Shown piece after piece: positions 1 to 5,942 of a stretch of DNA of 8,731 bases. The notes beneath the pieces were generated by a model. The model did not search any database and was not told the DNA's origin. It saw nothing but the letters and a program-made list of their open reading frames with translations. The DNA is from Clostridiales bacterium DTU092. GTDB lineage: Bacteria > Bacillota > Clostridia > Caldicoprobacterales > Caldicoprobacteraceae. Location of the stretch: positions 1-8,731 of the forward strand of contig LFTM01000107.1 of NCBI GenBank assembly GCA_001513505.1, in the 5' to 3' direction. A program made the translations under genes and the position numbers. The number at the start of each line of letters is the position of its first letter. Within the stretch, counting starts at the first letter, position 1.

Positions 1-230
1 AAAAAGGAGCCCTGTTCTTCAAAATAATAATCAACCTTTTCCCCCAGATGTTTTGTTAAGAATTCCACCGGCCCTACTATAGAAATTCTATCTATGTATG
101 AAGAACCCCGTAGTGCATCCACTACGTATTCTACCATGGGCCTTCCACAAATATTTAATAGAGCCTTGTTGATCACGTTAATGGCTTTAACATCCGCCTG
201 GTTATCACCAGCTAGTATTACCGCATTCAT
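1..230 (-). CDS. Nucleotidyltransferase (MobA-like NTP transferase), N-terminal part only
   Basis: This is the first 76 codons of a gene that runs off the left edge. It begins MNAVILAGDNQADVKAI and continues with NKALLNICGRPMVEYVVDAL, the N-terminal Rossmann-like signature of the MobA/sugar-nucleotidyltransferase superfamily: a nucleotide-binding LAG loop followed by N-K-A-L and G-R-P-M-V-E-Y. The loop reads LAGD where LAGG is usual. Such enzymes transfer a nucleotidyl group onto a sugar phosphate, cofactor or similar acceptor; the substrate cannot be read from this fragment. It does not look like IspD, which normally starts with an AAGxGxRM loop. The ATG lies only 7 bases after the ispE stop. 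Its best Shine-Dalgarno, GAGGAGG (246-252), lies inside the last ispE codons about 15 bases upstream, so the two genes are very likely co-transcribed and coupled. The family is fairly certain; the function is unknown. Confidence 0.75.
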   Translation of the reverse strand, partial: MNAVILAGDNQADVKAINVINKALLNICGRPMVEYVVDALRGSSYIDRISIVGPVEFLTKHLGEKVDYYFEEQGSF

Positions 231-237
231 AATTATG

Positions 238-1125
238 TTACAAAACCTCCTCAATAATTTCTACCCCACAGGCTTTGGTATCAACGACAAAGCATCGGGA
301 ATAACGCTCCTTCAGAACATTGTACCCTTTACGGGCTGAATCCTCGTCCGGGAAAATACCGTATACCGTTGGGCCGCTTCCGCTCATGCAGCATCCCAAT
401 GCCCCCTGCTTCATCATGTCTTCTTTTATAAGATTTATCTGTGGATACATGCTAAGCGTAACCTGTTCCAGCACATTTTTCATGTGGTCAGCAATCCCGT
501 TTAAATCCCTCTTCTCCAAACACTCCACCATACCTTGAATACAGGGCCTGACAGTTATTTTCGACAAATCCAGAGACCTGTATATATGTGCGGTGGATAC
601 ATGAAAATCCGGTGTCACCAGCACCATCCAAATTCCTTCAGCCGGAGGCAGGGATACCAGTTCATCACCTATACCTTTGGCCAGGGCAGTCCCGCCAAGT
701 ATGCAAAATGGAATATCGCTGCCTATTCGGGCCGAAACAGACATTAATTCCCGGAGTTTTATACCCAGATTCCACATCCTGTTTAATCCTGCAAACACTG
801 CAGCGGCATCTGCACTGCCTCCAGCCAATCCTGCTGCTACAGGAATATTTTTATGCAAATCAATTTTAACACCTTTAACGATCCCATATGTTTCTTTAAT
901 CAACCGGGCGGACTTATAGGCAATGTTATTACTATCCAACGGGATGCAGTCGCAGTTGCATATAATTTCAATATCGTCTTCAGCTTTTTCTTCAATAGTC
1001 AGGATATCGTACAGGTTAACCGACTGCATGACCATCTCAACATTGTGATAACCATCCTGGCGCTTTCCCACTACATCCAATGCCCAGTTTATCTTTGCAA
1101 AAGCTTTTATGACTATTTTTCTCAT
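238..1125 (-). CDS. ispE: 4-diphosphocytidyl-2-C-methyl-D-erythritol kinase (IspE)
   Basis: IspE phosphorylates CDP-methylerythritol at the 2-hydroxyl with ATP. This is the fourth step of the MEP route to isopentenyl diphosphate and supplies, among other things, the undecaprenyl carrier. It is a cytoplasmic GHMP-superfamily kinase, and 295 aa is a normal length. Visible motifs are the N-terminal A-K-I-N segment with Lys11 (equivalent to catalytic Lys10 of the E. coli enzyme), the GHMP ATP loop PVAAGLAGGSADAAA at residues 95-109, G-S-D-I-P-F with Asp137 as the likely catalytic base, and the C-terminal glycine motif MSGSGPTVYGIF at 247-258. All key residues are present, so it should be active. 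The start is ATG; upstream AAGGGT, about 11 bases away, is a modest ribosome binding site. It appears to be first in a small operon with the coupled nucleotidyltransferase downstream. Confidence 0.96.
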   Translation of the reverse strand: MRKIVIKAFAKINWALDVVGKRQDGYHNVEMVMQSVNLYDILTIEEKAEDDIEIICNCDCIPLDSNNIAYKSARLIKETYGIVKGVKIDLHKNIPVAAGLAGGSADAAAVFAGLNRMWNLGIKLRELMSVSARIGSDIPFCILGGTALAKGIGDELVSLPPAEGIWMVLVTPDFHVSTAHIYRSLDLSKITVRPCIQGMVECLEKRDLNGIADHMKNVLEQVTLSMYPQINLIKEDMMKQGALGCCMSGSGPTVYGIFPDEDSARKGYNVLKERYSRCFVVDTKACGVEIIEEVL

Positions 1126-1158
1126 AATCTATCCGACCCTTGTCATCATGATACAATT

Positions 1159-1187
1159 ATTATACAGTAAATCATCCTGCCTTGCTA
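1159..1187 (-). promoter_or_regulatory. Candidate sigma-A promoter for ispE
   Basis: On the minus strand there is a perfect TATAAT (1159-1164), 34 bases before the ispE ATG. The hexamer 17 bp upstream is TAGCAA (1182-1187), which matches TTGACA at only three positions. Just downstream, 1140-1156 holds a near-palindrome with an exact ATCATGAT core (1145-1152) flanked by TTGT and ACAA, lying where a repressor could act. The -10 is convincing, the -35 is weak, and the operator is speculative. Confidence 0.35.
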
Positions 1188-1211
1188 TATGGAATTATGG
1201 GCACAATAATA

Positions 1212-1267
1212 GCGCGTTCAAATGCCTTTACACCTTCAAAATAAAATAATTGGCCTTTGAAACACGC
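1212..1267 (-). terminator. Imperfect inverted repeat after sipL, possible weak terminator
   Basis: GCGCGTTCAAATGCC (1212-1226) and GGCCTTTGAAACACGC (1252-1267) pair with one bulge and a few mismatches or G-U pairs around an AT-rich 25-base loop. The structure begins about 36 bases after the sipL stop. On the minus strand it is followed by TATTATTGT rather than a clean U-run, so termination would be inefficient. No better terminator is visible between sipL and ispE. Confidence 0.3.
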
Positions 1268-1302
1268 TAAAGTTTGAGAAATTATAGTATTTAAAATACA
1301 TA

Positions 1303-2877
1303 TTATAGCGTTACTTCAAGCTTCTTATATATAAGCAGCTTATCGCCGGTATGCAGCACATACGGCTCCTCAATGTTATTAAATTTCAGTATATTGTCAG
1401 TTGTGGTATTGTATTTCTTGGCAACCGACCACAGGCTGTCGCCGGGTTGAACAAAATATATGTATATGCCCGAATCCTTTAAGTCCTCTGCCTCCTTAAC
1501 GTCAACCCCCAGCATTACCTCCTGTTCGCTGCTGCTGAATACGCTAACCTGAGCAGCCACTACAGCCCGCAATTCAACCTGATCCGGAGCTATTAAACTG
1601 CAGCTAACGTGTTCAACCATCAGCTGGCTCGAACAGTCCATATCTTCGGTTATCCCCTGAACATCCATGCTATGCCTGAATGGAATGTCCTCTTTCAGAC
1701 TGGCCAGTTCAGCGGAAACATCAGCTGAGCGGTATATTATATTGCTCACCAGTACTCCCTCGATAATAACTCTCTCATCGCTGATATACTGGTCGGTAAT
1801 AACGGGTCTTACCTCTGTATGAAGTACCTGTTCAGCACGGGGAACGGTATCCGGAAAGGTAATTACCTCTTTTATCACCGTCTGGTCCTGTTTCTCATCT
1901 ACTACCTGAGTCAGCTTTACTTTTTTGTTTTTAGGTTCCATGACCATTCCGGGGCAATACGCGTCTACCAATATTTCCTGTTCATCCGTCTCAAACACCT
2001 GTGCTTCACCTGATATCACCGCTTCAATACTGAGTATCCTAAGTTCACCGTTAATATCCTCCCGGGGTTCAACAAAGAGTTCCTGTACCCATACATTTTC
2101 ACTGCAATCCATCCCCTGATATGCTCCCATAATATCTATGGTATGGGTAAATGGCATGTCATAGCTTATATTCTGTATGGGCTCGTTCTGATCTTCACAG
2201 GAATACAGAAGCCTGATATTTATATCCCCCTGGATGATAACCCTGTTATCCGCTACCTGTTTATCCTTTATTTTTATATGAGCATCTTTTTTAAGAATCT
2301 TCTGTATCGATGGAAGCCCGTCTTCCAACTCAAGATCTTCGCGAACAATTGATTGCGAACTTCCCTGTTCCCTGCTGCTTACCACTTTTATTCTGTCCTT
2401 CAAAACCTGTACATCAGGCAGATCCCTAAAACCCTGAACAGCTTCAAGCTGAAGCACACTGCTGACCTTTCCATCCATGTTCAGCACTGTTTTTATGTTC
2501 AGTTTCCTGCTGTTTACAATCTCGTACTCGATATGCTCTACTTCACATTTCAGCACAGACATCATACCGGGCTTTGCACCGGGGATTTCAATATAATGGG
2601 TAAACCCCGTTTCATCTTCCATGTTGTCTATTAGTTCATCATCCCCCTCGCCAGTATAGATGATATTATAGCGCACTCCCCCTTCTACCATTACCCGATC
2701 CTGGATCAATTCTTTACTGTTTAATACAACCGCTCCGCTGACATCCAGTATTTTTCCTATATCAGGCTTTGATTCAGGTACAATAACGTCCCCCTCTATA
2801 AGAACCTGGGACATTTCCTGTCCTACCACCTGATCTACCTTCAAAACATCCCTAATGTATTCGACGGCCAATTTCAC
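1303..2877 (-). CDS. sipL: SipL-like SPOCS/LysM spore coat morphogenetic protein
   Basis: A 524-aa soluble-looking protein with no signal peptide. It contains three copies of the SPOCS (DUF3794) beta-rich module, roughly at residues 35-150, 185-290 and 340-450. Each shows the same run: an R/N-V-I/M-V/I-x-G-x segment, an I-I/L-Y strand, then a P-F-T/R-H-x-I/M-D/E segment. A C-terminal LysM domain (about 473-517) has the typical FVQPGDSLWSVAKKYNTT start. This order and length match Clostridioides difficile SipL, which binds the coat ATPase SpoIVA through its LysM domain and localises the coat around the forespore in the mother cell. By homology it is made in the mother cell late in sporulation. 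The longest frame starts at a GTG with GGGAGGAGGA (2878-2887) almost touching it. A TTG two codons downstream (2869-2871) has better spacing, about 7 bases from GGAGG, so the true start may be that TTG. It lies directly downstream of veg. Confidence 0.88.
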   Translation of the reverse strand: MKLAVEYIRDVLKVDQVVGQEMSQVLIEGDVIVPESKPDIGKILDVSGAVVLNSKELIQDRVMVEGGVRYNIIYTGEGDDELIDNMEDETGFTHYIEIPGAKPGMMSVLKCEVEHIEYEIVNSRKLNIKTVLNMDGKVSSVLQLEAVQGFRDLPDVQVLKDRIKVVSSREQGSSQSIVREDLELEDGLPSIQKILKKDAHIKIKDKQVADNRVIIQGDINIRLLYSCEDQNEPIQNISYDMPFTHTIDIMGAYQGMDCSENVWVQELFVEPREDINGELRILSIEAVISGEAQVFETDEQEILVDAYCPGMVMEPKNKKVKLTQVVDEKQDQTVIKEVITFPDTVPRAEQVLHTEVRPVITDQYISDERVIIEGVLVSNIIYRSADVSAELASLKEDIPFRHSMDVQGITEDMDCSSQLMVEHVSCSLIAPDQVELRAVVAAQVSVFSSSEQEVMLGVDVKEAEDLKDSGIYIYFVQPGDSLWSVAKKYNTTTDNILKFNNIEEPYVLHTGDKLLIYKKLEVTL

Positions 2878-2887
2878 TCCTCCTCCC
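2878..2887 (-). promoter_or_regulatory. sipL ribosome binding site with double GGAGG
   Basis: The minus strand reads GGGAGGAGGA, containing two overlapping GGAGG cores. Distances to the GTG are 4 and 1 bases, both short. Distances to the TTG at codon 3 are 10 and 7 bases, both acceptable. The site therefore favours the downstream TTG, or allows use of both starts. Confidence 0.6.
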
Positions 2888-2933
2888 GGGTTTTTGTCCT
2901 ATAACTATCTCTCTATATATAAATATAAGTGAC

Positions 2934-2940
2934 CGTCGAA
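2934..2940 (+). promoter_or_regulatory. 0A-box-like site upstream of sipL
   Basis: CGTCGAA followed by AAA matches the Spo0A recognition heptamer TGTCGAA at six of seven positions. It lies in the 71-bp gap between veg and sipL, about 57-63 bases upstream of the sipL GTG. A CATATT run on the minus strand just upstream (within 2942-2948) resembles a sigma-E -35, but I see no convincing sigma-E -10 at the right distance. The site is short and could arise by chance. Confidence 0.25.
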
Positions 2941-2948
2941 AAATATGT

Positions 2949-3209
2949 TTAAATCCTTTTATTATTTTTGCATACAACAAGCTCAACATCTGAAGTTAAG
3001 ATATCAGAGTATGTATAGGCCAGTGTTTGTATTGCCCTGTCATCAATGTTTACCCGTATGGTAAAAATGCTGGGGTAAACATCGTTGATTATGCCTTCTT
3101 GAACAAGACATTTTTTCCTGCCTCTATTAACCTTAAATCTTACCTTTTCCCCTAAATGTGACTTTACTGCCTGCCTTACTTTCATTAGATCCTGTGCACC
3201 GATCATCAT
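2949..3209 (-). CDS. veg: Veg family protein
   Basis: An 86-aa protein that matches the Veg family across its length. It has an N-terminal L-x-x-V-R/K-x-x-V-x-x-H-x-G segment (residues 8-20), the basic patch VRFKVNRGRKK (23-33), a PSIFTIRV strand (46-53) and a Y-T-Y-S-D-I-L-T motif (65-72). In Bacillus subtilis Veg is a small, highly expressed cytoplasmic protein that stimulates biofilm formation, apparently by interfering with the repressor SinR; whether that role holds in Clostridia is not known. There are two adjacent ATG codons behind AAGGGTGAT, and the second (codon 2) has slightly better spacing. There is no terminator between veg and sipL, only a 71-bp gap, so read-through into sipL is possible. 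Confidence 0.92.
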   Translation of the reverse strand: MMIGAQDLMKVRQAVKSHLGEKVRFKVNRGRKKCLVQEGIINDVYPSIFTIRVNIDDRAIQTLAYTYSDILTSDVELVVCKNNKRI

Positions 3210-3262
3210 ATCACCCTTAACTGCATTTTATTTTATGTTTAGTTTTGCCCCAATTTGCATAA

Positions 3263-3291
3263 AATATAAAGGCATATATTTTTGGGAACAA
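3263..3291 (-). promoter_or_regulatory. Candidate sigma-A promoter for veg
   Basis: On the minus strand TTGTTC (3286-3291) and TATATT (3263-3268) are separated by exactly 17 bp. The -10 matches 5 of 6 consensus bases and the -35 keeps the TTG core. Initiation would occur near 3256, giving a leader of about 45 bases before the veg start. A second TTGGGG/TAAAAT pair at 17-bp spacing lies closer to the gene but would start inside the ribosome binding site. Confidence 0.4.
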
Positions 3292-3360
3292 AAACGGGAT
3301 ATTTCTTATCTATATTATAGAGAGATATGGATTTATGTTTCCTTTCTCCAAACCAATCAC

Positions 3361-3400
3361 ATAAGAAAGATACCGTCATCCGGGGTGGTATCTTTCTTAT
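3361..3400. terminator. Perfect 14-bp stem-loop between the zinc-ribbon gene and veg, possibly bidirectional
   Basis: ATAAGAAAGATACC (3361-3374) and GGTATCTTTCTTAT (3387-3400) are perfect reverse complements around a 12-base loop. The pyrimidine-rich 3' arm gives a U-rich tail on both strands, better on the plus strand (TATTTTC follows). It lies 70 bp upstream of the veg promoter and immediately downstream of another terminator hairpin, so it acts as a backup terminator or insulator. No plus-strand gene reads into it. Confidence 0.55.
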
Positions 3401-3402
3401 TT

Positions 3403-3441
3403 TCAAAAATAAACGCCCATACCGGCATGTCAGTATGAGCG
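3403..3441 (-). terminator. Intrinsic terminator of the zinc-ribbon gene
   Basis: In the minus-strand transcript CGCTCATAC (3433-3441) pairs with GTATGGGCG (3414-3422), nine pairs including one G-U, around a 10-base loop. It is followed directly by TTTATTTTTG. It lies about 130 bases after the stop of the zinc-ribbon/acidic gene. A 10-bp palindrome AGCGTACGCT (3438-3447) overlaps the base of the stem. Confidence 0.75.
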
Positions 3442-3447
3442 TACGCT

Positions 3448-3568
3448 TGTTTGGAGCAATAATTACTGGATGAACTTAAATGTTTTGCAAGGATGTTTTA
3501 TATAATAACAATCATTCCCATGGGTTGCCCAAAATATACTACTTTTAAGCCCCCCATCATACTTTCAT
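3448..3568. other. Non-coding 3' region of the zinc-ribbon gene, nothing recognised
   Basis: AT-rich sequence with no frame preceded by a credible ribosome binding site and no conserved RNA structure that I recognise. The only local symmetry is a short GGGTTGCCC near 3524-3532. It would form the long 3' untranslated region between the stop at 3569 and the terminator. Confidence 0.5.
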
Positions 3569-3970
3569 TTAATACTCATCATCAAACTCTTCGTCCAGTT
3601 CTAAACTATCCAGATCTTCGAAATCTTCCAGATCCTCCAGATCTTCAAATTCATCCGTTGATTCTATTTCACCATCTGCTTTTTCGTCAAAAAGTTCAAT
3701 ATCTTCATCTTCGGGTAAAACATCATCCCATGCATCGGATTCCAAATCCTCTTCCTCCACATCTTCACCCATCTGTTCAATTGCACACTGATAACACATA
3801 TCATCTCCTGCTTTTATGATGTTTTCCCCGCATTCCGGACATATATCATATTCTTCGTCCTTATCAAAATCGTTTAAGGATTTACCTACCTCCTTCAGAC
3901 AAATCTTACATAGTACTTCATTCTCTCCAATATAATTCAGATTGCAGCGTGGACACTTTTTGTAAGGCAT
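3569..3970 (-). CDS. Double zinc-ribbon protein with highly acidic C-terminal tail, function unknown
   Basis: A 133-aa protein in two parts. Residues 1-65 hold two C4 zinc motifs with identical spacing: Cys6-x2-Cys9-x11-Cys21-x2-Cys24 (CPRC/CKIC) and Cys44-x2-Cys47-x11-Cys59-x2-Cys62 (CPEC/CYQC). From residue 69 onward 38 of 65 residues are Asp or Glu, including an L-E-D/F-E-D tandem stretch at 108-121. At DNA level the tail carries an 11-bp direct repeat, TCCAGATCTTC, at 3609 and 3636. There is no signal peptide or membrane segment, so it is cytoplasmic. The fold suggests protein or nucleic-acid contact, and the tail resembles the acidic extension of RNA polymerase delta or a DNA mimic; these are analogies only. 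The ATG follows GGAGG by about 10 bases. Its upstream region contains the DnaA-box cluster. Confidence 0.8.
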   Translation of the reverse strand: MPYKKCPRCNLNYIGENEVLCKICLKEVGKSLNDFDKDEEYDICPECGENIIKAGDDMCYQCAIEQMGEDVEEEDLESDAWDDVLPEDEDIELFDEKADGEIESTDEFEDLEDLEDFEDLDSLELDEEFDDEY

Positions 3971-4132
3971 TTCTGTTATCCCTCCGAATATATTAATTTC
4001 ATTACTTATTTTTTTATTAATACAAATGATATCTGTTTAATTCACCTTTGTATTCGCCGCACTGCAAAAAAATCCTCCTTCAATATTAAAAATTTTATAA
4101 GAATAACAAGCTGGTAAAAAAGTCTTAAATAA
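3971..4132. other. AT-rich stretch beside the DnaA-box cluster
   Basis: This segment is strongly AT-rich, notably 3987-4020 and 4081-4132. Next to a DnaA-box cluster such a tract could serve as an unwinding element, or simply as the promoter and leader of the small ORF and the zinc-ribbon gene. I could not identify a run of DnaA-trio motifs next to the boxes, and no sigma-A promoter with both hexamers is evident. Confidence 0.4.
4017..4067 (-). CDS. Possible 16-codon small ORF with strong ribosome binding site
   Basis: A TTG start preceded at 6 bases by AAGGAGG (about 4074-4080) opens a frame encoding MQCGEYKGELNRYHLY, ending at TAA. The ribosome binding site is as good as those of the real genes around it, and nothing else in the stretch uses it. 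The peptide is hydrophilic, with one Cys and three Tyr, and has no membrane segment or signal. It ends 46 bases before the zinc-ribbon ATG, so it could be a leader peptide or a small protein of the same transcript. A TATAAA (minus strand, near 4094-4099) just upstream might be a -10, without a good -35. I recognise no family, and it may be a chance frame. Confidence 0.35.
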   Translation of the reverse strand: MQCGEYKGELNRYHLY

Positions 4133-4255
4133 TTTTCCACAATTATAGGTCTTCAACAGTTTGTTTATAAAGTTATCCACAATATCCACAACTTTATCCC
4201 CAGACCTTTATTTTATAACTTTTTGGTTGTGGATATATGGGGCACTTTTTCCACA
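4133..4255. promoter_or_regulatory. Cluster of DnaA-box-like sites
   Basis: The DnaA consensus TTATCCACA occurs perfectly at 4173-4181 (+). One-mismatch copies lie at 4133-4141 (TTTTCCACA, +), 4182-4190 (ATATCCACA, +), 4194-4202 (TTATCCCCA, +), 4228-4236 (ATATCCACA, minus strand) and 4247-4255 (TTTTCCACA, +). A weaker TAATTCACA follows at 4256-4264. The second and third sites abut directly. ATATCCACAA (4182-4191) and TTGTGGATAT (4227-4236) make a 10-bp perfect inverted repeat, and AAAGTTAT/ATAACTTT (4169-4176/4215-4222) is another. DnaA, the replication initiator, binds such boxes cooperatively at origins, titration clusters and some promoters. The cluster lies just after the oxidoreductase stop and 160-290 bases upstream of the zinc-ribbon gene. 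Which role it has cannot be decided from sequence. Confidence 0.7.
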
Positions 4256-4280
4256 TAATTCACACCGCTATTTTGGATGA

Positions 4281-5942
4281 TTAATAAGGATAGGCTGAAA
4301 GCCCGCCATCCAGCACTTTTAAATCTTCAAAGCCCAGTTGTTTAAGTTTCATATACCCGATATAAGCCCTCCGGCCTCTTTTGCTGACCAGCACAATTCT
4401 TTTCCGCTTATCCAGCTGATCTATTCGCTCTTCCAACTCATTCAACGGAATATTTATTGCTCCCGGCAGCATCCCCATTGCCGTTTCCGACCTGGTCCGC
4501 ACATCCAGCACAACAACCTGGGGATCATCCAAAATTTCGCATAGCTCATAGGCTGAAATTCCCTGGAATTTCCCCGCCAGCTTCTCGGTAATCATATCGG
4601 TTACCAGACAGACCGGGTGCATATCCGTAATATACGGCAGATGGTCAACGAGATCCAACCGGCTTAAATCATTAACCGTGCCGCCCATGCTTATAACCGT
4701 GGCTATAACATCCAAAACTTTTTCTGATAGAATTCCGCCAAGGCATTGGACTCCTAATATTTTTTGATCCGTTTTATTTACCACCAGTTTAATCACATTT
4801 TCTTGAAAGCCGTCCCCGTACCCATGTTTGCTATCGCTAACACAGGCTACCGCCGTCTCAGCTCCATATCCCTGCTGTTCAGCCTGTACGGAGGACAAAC
4901 CCGCTTTAGATATATTTAAGTCAAATGCCTGTATTGAGGCAGCCCCTGTAATACCTTTGCTTAAAGCGAGCCCATTATCATGAGCAACATTATAGCCCAA
5001 CACTTGCACTGCCCGTTTATCAACAAACATATTATACTCCCAGGAGGGATTTCCGGTTATTTTACTTATACGCTCGACACAATTACCGATGGCGTATATA
5101 TCCGGTATATTTGTTTCCATATACTGGTCCACTTCAATTGCCCCGGCTTTTCCAATAACAACACCTGCTTTCTTTGCTACATCTATATCGGGCTTTACGT
5201 CCTCCATCCAAATTACCATATCAGTAGTAAGAATATAGTTTGGAGTATGAACTTCTACCACCTGTTCCCTGGCATTGCATATCAGGGACAAAACCTTCTC
5301 ATTGACCAGTATCTCTACACCTTTTTGTTCCATTTGTTTTCTGACCAAATCAGCTATCTCTACATCAAACCCGTCAAGTATCTGCTCCTCTCTCTCCACC
5401 ATGGTAATCTCAATTCCACGGCTCCACAAGCTGTTTGCTGCATTAATGCCTGCAAGGGTAGTACCTATTACTACGGCTTTTTTGAATAACCCGGCATCGA
5501 TACCTTCCCGGATTGAACATATATCGTCCAACGTGTCCAGGAAAAAAACATTCCCGGCTTCAATACCTTCAACCGGCGGAATAACGGTTTTTGCACCGGT
5601 GGCAATTATTAATTTGTCAAATTCCAACGAAGATTGGTATCCTTCCAGCAAGTTCTCGAATACCACTTTTTTTTCAAGAGAAACAATATCGGTAACTTTG
5701 CGGCAAGGTAAAATTTCAACATTATATTGCTCTTTTAATCTATCCCTGATCCTGCTCATAAAAGAATATATATCTTTATCCGGATTTTGAATAAAATACG
5801 ATGACAGATATCCTTTTAACGAAAAAAATTTACCGGGCAGCAGGATTTTTATATCTAACTCAGGATTTTCTCTTGCTGCTTTTTCAGCAGCCATAACACC
5901 ATCAATTTCCCCTCCAACCACCACCAGCCTTCTTGTTCCCAT
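4281..5942 (-). CDS. FAD/NAD(P)-dependent oxidoreductase fused to a C-terminal rhodanese domain (CoA-disulfide-reductase-like)
   Basis: A 553-aa cytoplasmic protein. Residues 5-20 form the FAD-binding strand and loop (VVVGGEIDG), 110-123 the L-I-I-A-T-G-A-K segment, 156-184 the NAD(P) Rossmann motif ending in V-E (NADH-type), and 282-288 the second FAD motif (A-I-G-N-C, normally A-x-G-D). A dimerisation domain spans about 330-450 and a single rhodanese domain about 463-553 (VVVLDVRT, LPGAINIPL, VLDGGLSAYPY). This architecture is that of CoA-disulfide reductase/polysulfide reductase with a rhodanese tail, which handles sulfane sulfur or CoA persulfide. Both catalytic cysteines are missing: the reductase position aligns with Tyr45 in SLKGYLSSYFI, and the rhodanese C-R-S-G-x-R loop reads SKRGRR with Ser520. 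The NAD loop is also degenerate (GTTLAG). It may act on another electron acceptor, as rubredoxin or nitrite reductase-like relatives do, or be a regulatory/redox-sensing form. The ATG follows GGAGG by 7 bases. Confidence 0.88.
   Translation of the reverse strand: MGTRRLVVVGGEIDGVMAAEKAARENPELDIKILLPGKFFSLKGYLSSYFIQNPDKDIYSFMSRIRDRLKEQYNVEILPCRKVTDIVSLEKKVVFENLLEGYQSSLEFDKLIIATGAKTVIPPVEGIEAGNVFFLDTLDDICSIREGIDAGLFKKAVVIGTTLAGINAANSLWSRGIEITMVEREEQILDGFDVEIADLVRKQMEQKGVEILVNEKVLSLICNAREQVVEVHTPNYILTTDMVIWMEDVKPDIDVAKKAGVVIGKAGAIEVDQYMETNIPDIYAIGNCVERISKITGNPSWEYNMFVDKRAVQVLGYNVAHDNGLALSKGITGAASIQAFDLNISKAGLSSVQAEQQGYGAETAVACVSDSKHGYGDGFQENVIKLVVNKTDQKILGVQCLGGILSEKVLDVIATVISMGGTVNDLSRLDLVDHLPYITDMHPVCLVTDMITEKLAGKFQGISAYELCEILDDPQVVVLDVRTRSETAMGMLPGAINIPLNELEERIDQLDKRKRIVLVSKRGRRAYIGYMKLKQLGFEDLKVLDGGLSAYPY

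Noticed and set aside
560..566. Perfect 0A box (TTCGACA, i.e. TGTCGAA on the minus strand)
   Set aside because: It lies deep inside the ispE coding sequence, far from any start; a 7-mer is expected by chance in a window of this size.
3609..3650. Short direct repeats resembling a repeat array
   Set aside because: They are in-frame codon repeats for the acidic LED/FED tail of the zinc-ribbon protein, not a CRISPR or mobile repeat.
3971..4280. Calling this region oriC outright
   Set aside because: The DnaA boxes are real matches, but there is no dnaA/dnaN, no clear DnaA-trio run, and genome skew cannot be seen from one window; reported as a box cluster only.
4980..5790. Two overlapping plus-strand open frames of about 170 codons
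   Set aside because: Both lie opposite the well-supported oxidoreductase gene, have no recognisable domains and no convincing ribosome binding site.
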